Shown: in pieces, positions 59,166 through 64,000 of the stretch
Layout: each line of letters begins with the position of its first letter
Position numbering within the stretch: position 1 is the stretch's first letter
Assembly (NCBI GenBank): GCA_023390555.1
Contig: JAEWCQ010000014.1
Coordinates: 62,001-126,000, forward strand
Length of the DNA: 64,000 nt
Source of the DNA: Bacillota bacterium
Lineage (GTDB): Bacteria > Bacillota > Clostridia > Lachnospirales > Lachnospiraceae
Direction: 5' to 3'
Translations under genes and position numbers: made by a program
The notes under the pieces: generated by a model
Seen by the model: only the letters and a program-made list of their open reading frames with translations
What the model was told of the DNA's origin: nothing
The model's database searches: none

Positions 59166-62100
59166 ATGATTTTAATGAAGGAAAGAGTTGGAAAACTGAT
59201 TGAGTGCGTTGAGGAGCTGATCTATTCTGCGAAATTTCCAATTACAGAATATCGGATGAAAAAAGTAAATGAGTGTTATCCCGATATTTTATCAATTGAT
59301 ACATCAGACTGGGAACCACTGAGTGACTGCGATATCTGGGGCGGTCATCGTGAGTTCTTCTATTTCGAGACTACAATCATTGTTCCTCGGGAATGTGAAG
59401 ATAAGACACTTGTCTATGAGCTTCGCACAGGAAGAGAGGGAGAATGGGATGCCGTCAATCCGCAGTTTCTTGCCTATGTAAATGGTGAGAGCAGACAGGG
59501 ATTGGATGTGAATCATCGTGAGATTCTGCTTGCAGAGCATGCGAAGGCAGGAGAAAAATATACAATTCTGTTAGCTGCATTTACCGGAGACAACAATTTC
59601 TCTCTTCATTTGGATTCTGAGTTCAAGGTGCTGGAACGTGCTGTTGAGAAATACTATTATGATTTGAAAGTGCCATATGAAGTGGCACGTCTGTTAGAGA
59701 AAGACAGCGCGGAATTCATTACAATTATTCAAAACCTGAACGATTCCCTGAATCTGCTGGATATGCGTAAGGTTTATTCAAAGAGTTTTTATACGAGCCT
59801 CACAGAGGCGCAGAGCTATTTGACCAAAGAGTTCTATGAGAAGCAGTGTGGCAGCTCTAAGCATACAATCTGCTGTGTGGGACATACCCATATTGATGTA
59901 GCATGGCTTTGGACGCTAAAGACTACACAGGATAAAGCAGTTCGAAGCTTCTCTACGGTGCTGGAGCTGATGAAACAGTATCCTGAGTATAAGTTCATGT
60001 CCAGCCAGCCTCAGCTTTACAAATATGTCAAAGAGAATGCACCGAAGGTGTATGAAGAGGTTAAACAGCGTATTGCAGAGGGCAGATGGGAGCCAGAGGG
60101 CGGAATGTTTGTAGAAGCAGACTGTAATATTGCTTCTGGTGAAGCACTTGTCCGTCAGTTCCTGTATGGAACCAGATTCTTTGAGCAGGAATTCGGTAAG
60201 AAGAATCAGATATTGTGGCTGCCGGATGTATTTGGTTATTCTGCAGCACTGCCACAGATTATGCAGCAGTGTGGCATTCAGTATTTTATGACGACGAAAA
60301 TCAGCTGGAATGAGTTCAACAAGATGCCATGCGACACCTTCATGTGGGAGGGAATCGATGGTACAGAGGTGCTGACACACTTTATTCCGGCAAGAGATTA
60401 TGGTGTAGGTGCAAAGGAAGGAAGTTCTGAGACAGAGCACTTTACAACCTATAATGCCATGCTTAATCCATCTCAGGTTAAGGGAAGCTGGCAGCGTTAC
60501 AGTCAGAAGAATCTCAATGATGAAGTGCTTATGTCCTATGGCTGGGGTGATGGCGGCGGCGGTCCGACAAAGGAGATGCTGGAGAATCAGCGTCGTATGG
60601 AGCAGGGAATTCCGGGATGCCCGAATACCAGGCAGTCCCATGCACTGGAATTTTTTGAGCAGCTTGAGGCAGATGTCAAGGACAGCCGCTATCTTCCGAA
60701 ATGGGTGGGTGAACTCTATTTGGAATATCATAGAGGAACCTATACCTCTATGGCACGTAATAAGAAGTATAATCGTAAATCCGAGTTTCTGTTTGAGGAT
60801 CTCGAATTCTACCGAACCCTTGCAAATCAGCTGATTGCCATGGATTATCCAAAGCAGGAATTAGCACAGGCATGGGAAGTGATTCTGCGCAATCAGTTCC
60901 ATGATATTCTGCCGGGTTCAAGCATCAAAGAGGTATACGATGACTCAAAGGAAGAGTATGAGCAGATCAAAGAGCTTGGAGAGCGTCTGACGAAAGAGGC
61001 GTTGCAGGCTATTGCAGATCAGGTAGAAGGAAAGAAGGACGATGTTGTAGTATTTAACCCGAACAGCGTATCTGTGGCATCCACCGTGCTGCTGCCGAAC
61101 AGGAAGACAGAGGAAGAGCTTGTACTGAAAAATGGAGATGAGCAATATCCATTACAGAAGACAGAAGATGGACTGCTTGCTGTTTTGCCAAAGCTGCCAG
61201 TTCATGGTTATCAGCAGATGACAGTTGCAGCGGGTACGGTCACAGAAAATATTCTTTCCGTATCACCATATGAAGTGGATACTCCATTTTTCCATGTGAC
61301 GCTGAACAAGAAGGGGCAGTTCACCAGCATCTATGATAAGAAATGCGGACGTGAGATTATCCCGAAGGGACAGTGCGCCAATGTCATTATGACCTATGAG
61401 GACAAGCCGCATAACTTCGATGCATGGGATATCAACAATTACTATGTAGAGAAATCATGGGAGGTAGATGAAATTTCCTCGATAGATGTTATGGAAGAAG
61501 GACCAGTACGAGGCTGCATTCGGATTACAAGACCATATCTGGATTCTACAATTATACAGTACCTGTATTTCTATCAGGACCTCTATCAGATCGATATTCG
61601 TAATGAGATTGACTGGAAGGAGAAGCAGATTCTGGTCCGTGATTATTTCCCGGTGGATGTTCATGCAAGTGAAGCAACCTACGAGATTCAGTATGGAAAT
61701 GTAAAACGCCCGACACACTACAATACCTCATGGGATTTTGCCAAATTCGAGGTGTGTGCACATAAGTGGCTCGATATCAGTGAAGATGGCTATGGAATCA
61801 GCATGCTCAATGATTGTAAGTATGGCTGTAGCGTGCACGATGGAGTCATTGGATTGTCCATGCTCAAGTCGGCAGTCTATCCGAATCCGGAAGCAGATAA
61901 GGAGCATCATACCTTCTGGTATTCCATCTGTCCGCATCAGGGAGACTTCCGTGAGGGTGATACGGTAGCAAAGGCATATGTGTTCAACAATCCGTATCAG
62001 GCAGTAACAAAACAGGTGGCCGGGAAACAGCTTGCAGCTGCGTACTCCTGGGTAACCTGTGATACTGAAAATGTGTTGGTTGAGGTAGTCAAGCAGGCAG

Positions 62101-62303
62101 AAGATGACACGGCGGTTATCGTTCGATGCTATGAATGCTATAACCGCAGAAGCAATGTGAGTCTGCACTTTGACTGCCCGGTAGAATTGGTCAGTGCATG
62201 TAATATGCTGGAGCATCAGGAAAATGATATGACTGTTTCAAATGGAACGATTACATTTGATATGAAACCGTTCGAGATAAAAACCTTTAAGTTATATTTG
62301 TAA
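59166..62303 (+). CDS. GH38 alpha-mannosidase
   Basis: A 1045-residue enzyme of the cytosolic bacterial type without signal peptide. Zinc ligands are in GHTHIDVAWLW (His242, Asp244), the nucleophile Asp353 in LWLPDVFGYSAALPQI and a third ligand region in SYGWGDGGGGPT. A central three-helix bundle and C-terminal beta domains follow. It cleaves alpha-1,2/1,3 (and some 1,6) mannosidic links with retention. ATG 59166 is 8 bp after AAGGAGG. Last gene of the mannoside operon, followed by a terminator. Confidence 0.95.
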   Translation: MILMKERVGKLIECVEELIYSAKFPITEYRMKKVNECYPDILSIDTSDWEPLSDCDIWGGHREFFYFETTIIVPRECEDKTLVYELRTGREGEWDAVNPQFLAYVNGESRQGLDVNHREILLAEHAKAGEKYTILLAAFTGDNNFSLHLDSEFKVLERAVEKYYYDLKVPYEVARLLEKDSAEFITIIQNLNDSLNLLDMRKVYSKSFYTSLTEAQSYLTKEFYEKQCGSSKHTICCVGHTHIDVAWLWTLKTTQDKAVRSFSTVLELMKQYPEYKFMSSQPQLYKYVKENAPKVYEEVKQRIAEGRWEPEGGMFVEADCNIASGEALVRQFLYGTRFFEQEFGKKNQILWLPDVFGYSAALPQIMQQCGIQYFMTTKISWNEFNKMPCDTFMWEGIDGTEVLTHFIPARDYGVGAKEGSSETEHFTTYNAMLNPSQVKGSWQRYSQKNLNDEVLMSYGWGDGGGGPTKEMLENQRRMEQGIPGCPNTRQSHALEFFEQLEADVKDSRYLPKWVGELYLEYHRGTYTSMARNKKYNRKSEFLFEDLEFYRTLANQLIAMDYPKQELAQAWEVILRNQFHDILPGSSIKEVYDDSKEEYEQIKELGERLTKEALQAIADQVEGKKDDVVVFNPNSVSVASTVLLPNRKTEEELVLKNGDEQYPLQKTEDGLLAVLPKLPVHGYQQMTVAAGTVTENILSVSPYEVDTPFFHVTLNKKGQFTSIYDKKCGREIIPKGQCANVIMTYEDKPHNFDAWDINNYYVEKSWEVDEISSIDVMEEGPVRGCIRITRPYLDSTIIQYLYFYQDLYQIDIRNEIDWKEKQILVRDYFPVDVHASEATYEIQYGNVKRPTHYNTSWDFAKFEVCAHKWLDISEDGYGISMLNDCKYGCSVHDGVIGLSMLKSAVYPNPEADKEHHTFWYSICPHQGDFREGDTVAKAYVFNNPYQAVTKQVAGKQLAAAYSWVTCDTENVLVEVVKQAEDDTAVIVRCYECYNRRSNVSLHFDCPVELVSACNMLEHQENDMTVSNGTITFDMKPFEIKTFKLYL

Positions 62304-62308
62304 TTGTG

Positions 62309-62342
62309 GGTCCGGTTATCCGAAAGGTTAGCCGGATCTTTG
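62309..62342 (+). terminator. Terminator of the mannoside operon
   Basis: TCCGGTTA pairs with TAGCCGGA with one G-T pair (62311-62318 with 62329-62336), followed by TCTTTG. It directly follows the GH38 stop. Confidence 0.65.
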
Positions 62343-62393
62343 CTTATGGACTTTAGTCTGACTTCGGATGCAAAGCAGCCGGAGTCAATCAAC

Positions 62394-62410
62394 CACCCGC
62401 TATGCGGGTG
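62394..62410. mobile_element. Possible IS200/IS605-type end hairpin
   Basis: CACCCGC-TAT-GCGGGTG, a tight 7-bp stem preceded by AATCAAC. This form is familiar from IS200/IS605-related element ends, but no transposase or second end was found. It may mark an old excision or insertion between the mannoside operon and the transaldolase remnant. Confidence 0.35.
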
Positions 62411-62436
62411 CGTATCGAATGTTATACAAAACGGTT

Positions 62437-62586
62437 AGCCAAGTAACGTTGACCCTTTCTGTGAAGCAGGCATTGCTTGCAGCCAGAGCAGATGCTTCTT
62501 ATGTTTCTCCGATTCTGGGAAGACTCGATTTAGTTAAATCTGTCAGCTATTTGAGGACAGAATACGCAGCGTACTATGAAAATTAA
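62437..62586 (+). pseudogene. Transaldolase (TalC/TalA-type) remnant
   Basis: The frame reads VSQVTLTLSVKQALLAARAD, then ASYVSPILGRLDLVKS, matching the barrel segment NVTL.FS..QALLAA.AGA.YVSPF.GR.DD of bacterial transaldolases. Both the N-terminal part with the Schiff-base Lys and the C-terminus are absent. An AT-rich tail ends at a TAA near 62586. A 50-residue fragment, not functional. Confidence 0.72.
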
Positions 62587-62597
62587 TAGTAACTAAT
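62587..62597. promoter_or_regulatory. TAGTAACTA operator-like site 1
   Basis: TAGTAACTA at 62587-62595 in the leader of the ABM-like gene. The same core occurs at 63843-63868 and 63979-63988. Confidence 0.45.
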
Positions 62598-62694
62598 AAA
62601 TTTGCTGATATATTTTATTTGCTAAGAAAAAGCAATATAATGACTGAAAGCTTAATAAATGAAGCAAAGCAAATAAAATCAGGAGGCAACAAAT

Positions 62695-62985
62695 ATGAAA
62701 GTTAATGCTTATTTGGAAATTACAATGAAAATTGCTGGCGAAAATCGTCAAGCTGCGGCAAAGGTCTATACAGATTATCGCGGACCTTTCCTCAATACAA
62801 TTAAAGGTGCACTTACAAAGGATTTGCTGATTAGAGATGAAGATGTGCAAGTATTACATGGATTTGAAAGCGTGGAAACTGCACAGGCATACCTTAACAG
62901 CGATATGTTTCAAAATGATGTATTTGTTGGATTAAGACCACTATGGAGTTCGGATCCTGATGTGAAAATTTATGCAGTTGCCTAG
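62695..62985 (+). CDS. Small ABM-like dimeric alpha-beta barrel protein
   Basis: A 96-residue protein preceded by AGGAGGCAACAAAT. It begins MKVNAYLEITMKIAGENRQAAAKVY and has VQVLHGFESVETAQAYLNSDMFQNDVFVGLRPLWSSDPDVKIYAV, compatible with the ferredoxin-like ABM (antibiotic biosynthesis monooxygenase) or EthD-type fold in which the segment ...A..YL.S..F... is typical. Function unknown; redox or signalling roles occur in relatives. It stands alone between terminators. Confidence 0.62.
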   Translation: MKVNAYLEITMKIAGENRQAAAKVYTDYRGPFLNTIKGALTKDLLIRDEDVQVLHGFESVETAQAYLNSDMFQNDVFVGLRPLWSSDPDVKIYAVA

Positions 62986-63005
62986 TCTGGCACAAGAATG
63001 CAAGG

Positions 63006-63043
63006 GACATGTATCTAAGTATCATCTGGATACATGTCTTTTC
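63006..63043 (+). terminator. Terminator after ABM-like gene
   Basis: GACATGTATC (63006-63015) pairs perfectly with GATACATGTC (63029-63038), followed by TTTTCT. Confidence 0.8.
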
Positions 63044-63200
63044 TGTTAAGCGAAAACAAATCCTTGAACACAAAGGATAGAAGACAAAATAAAAGAAGAA
63101 ACGTTATGTTTGCAGGCAGGATATTCACTGAAAAATGCAGAGCCAGGAGTCGTACCAATTCAAATCATGAATGTAATTTAGTTGTAAAGTGTTCTCTGTG

Positions 63201-63788
63201 TTATTCCAGAACGATATTCCATGCGCAATAGAGTAAAAATATTGCAAGAATCAGATTGATCCATTTATAGTGTTTATGGCAAAAAAATTGAAGTTTAATA
63301 CCTAGAAATGACCAAGTGAAAGCTGCAATACTTCCGACAGATACCGCGCCACCACCAGCCAGGAATAAACCGGATAATGAAGAGATATTTGGAATAAAAT
63401 ATGCCGTTATTAATGTTGTGATATAAAAATAGATTTTAACGTTTACAAGCTGTAATAAAAAACCTTCCCGGAAGGAGGGGGCTTTACTTCTTACATTACT
63501 ATCGGGCTTACTACGAAAAATTTGATATGCTAACCAAATCATATAGAGACAGCCTATGTATTTCAGAATTTCAAGCAAAGGAGATAGGTAGGTATTTAAT
63601 TGATATAGTGCGATTGTACATATAAACTGCACAAAAGCGTAACCAAAACAAATTCCCAGAATCATATGCTTACTTTTCTTCCAACCGAATTTACTTGTGG
63701 TATTTAGGGCTAAAATATTTCCGGGCCCTGGCGTGAATGAACTTGTTAACATATATCCGATTAATGTCGTTAATGTAGTGATAGCCAT
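63201..63788 (-). CDS. LysE/RhtB family amino acid exporter
   Basis: A 195-residue protein from ATG 63788 (AGGAGGACACA upstream). Six hydrophobic helices. The family signature appears at the start (TTLIGYMLTSSFTPGPGNILALNTTSKFGWKKSKHMILGICFGY), with the conserved FTPGPGN motif, and the second half carries LLQLVNVKIYFYITTLITAY. It likely exports amino acids or related metabolites. The gene is transcribed leftwards from a region that holds a 26-bp palindrome. Confidence 0.9.
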   Translation of the reverse strand: MAITTLTTLIGYMLTSSFTPGPGNILALNTTSKFGWKKSKHMILGICFGYAFVQFICTIALYQLNTYLSPLLEILKYIGCLYMIWLAYQIFRSKPDSNVRSKAPSFREGFLLQLVNVKIYFYITTLITAYFIPNISSLSGLFLAGGGAVSVGSIAAFTWSFLGIKLQFFCHKHYKWINLILAIFLLYCAWNIVLE

Positions 63789-63842
63789 TGTGTCCTCCTG
63801 CACTTAATTCCATTATTATAGAAGGAAAATTATTCGCTAACA

Positions 63843-63868
63843 AGTAACTATTAAATTTAATAGTTACT
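63843..63868. promoter_or_regulatory. 26-bp perfect palindrome upstream of the LysE gene (operator)
   Basis: AGTAACTATTAAA is followed directly by its complement TTTAATAGTTACT. Strong operator candidate for a dimeric regulator such as a MarR- or HxlR-type protein, presumably encoded just beyond the right edge. Confidence 0.7.
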
Positions 63869-63972
63869 CATAATTTTATTTATGACTTTCAATAATTGAG
63901 TGTAGTGTATATAATTCTAATAATATAATTCTTCGGTAAGAGGTGAAAGAGGAGCAGATACGATTGCTTTTG

Positions 63973-64000
63973 TTGACATAGTAACTATTGCTTAGTATAG
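63973..64000 (+). promoter_or_regulatory. Promoter at the right window edge
   Basis: TTGACA (63973-63978), 17 bp, TATAG at 63996-64000 with its last base outside the window. The spacer contains TAGTAACTATT, so the operator overlaps the promoter. It drives an unseen rightward gene. Confidence 0.65.

Noticed and set aside
1..64000. CRISPR arrays
   Set aside because: No regularly spaced direct repeats with unique spacers and no cas genes were found.

Overview
The window looks like a chromosomal segment of a gut-type Clostridia, most likely Lachnospiraceae. This is inferred from the gene families (YwbE, NrdD with a lone C-terminal glycyl radical, GH125 plus GH38, YesM/YesN two-component pairs, clostridial siphophage tail genes), from AT-leaning DNA and from strong GGAGG ribosome-binding sites. 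Species is not assigned. No rRNA, complete tRNA or CRISPR array was seen.

Region 1 (1-10.14 kb) is the right end of a siphovirus-type prophage. It runs from head-tail completion through tail terminator, tail tube, tail chaperones with a -1 frameshift, tape measure, Dit, a repeat-rich tail protein, a receptor-binding-like protein, holin, GH24 lysozyme and tyrosine integrase to a T-arm-like putative attachment site.

Region 2 (10.2-22.8 kb) is a mixed chromosomal stretch. It holds two small AT-rich orphans, GNAT, DUF998, VOC, YwbE and ArsC/Spx-like genes, a diguanylate cyclase, a LysR regulator divergent from a siroheme sulfite/nitrite reductase, DedA, a secreted tandem starch-binding protein, and a drug-type ABC exporter controlled by a double-HTH MerR protein with a textbook 19-bp-spacer operator.

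Region 3 (22.86-33.66 kb) is the most unusual part. Two nitrogenase component-1-like genes are followed by a complete five-gene peptide/nickel-type ABC importer and an alpha/beta hydrolase. Two unlisted small ORFs (56 aa Met/Cys-rich and 40 aa) lie in front. No nifH-like reductase is present. The block is bracketed by two nested pairs of inverted repeats (element A about 110 bp, element B about 155 bp). Element A has a conserved core with compensating hairpin changes and a mini-ORF beginning MKNY, echoed by a 38-aa small gene at 33297.

Region 4 (33.7-40.1 kb) has an EAL phosphodiesterase behind a consensus promoter plus terminator, a secreted SH3-NlpC/P60 hydrolase, an orphan response regulator whose phosphoacceptor Asp is Glu, class III ribonucleotide reductase NrdD without an adjacent nrdG, and a decayed Old Yellow Enzyme gene.

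Region 5 (40.4-50.1 kb) is an arabinoside utilisation operon: GH51 arabinofuranosidase, a four-gene sugar ABC importer, and a YesN/YesM two-component system. An isochorismatase-family hydrolase and a divergent WYL regulator follow.

Region 6 (52.1-62.3 kb) is an alpha-mannoside utilisation locus: ROK kinase, GntR/LacI regulator, binding protein, two permeases, GH125 and GH38. It fits import and trimming of mannose-rich glycans. The right end carries a transaldolase remnant, an IS200-like hairpin, an ABM-like protein and a LysE exporter, whose intergenic regions share a TAGTAACTA-type operator.
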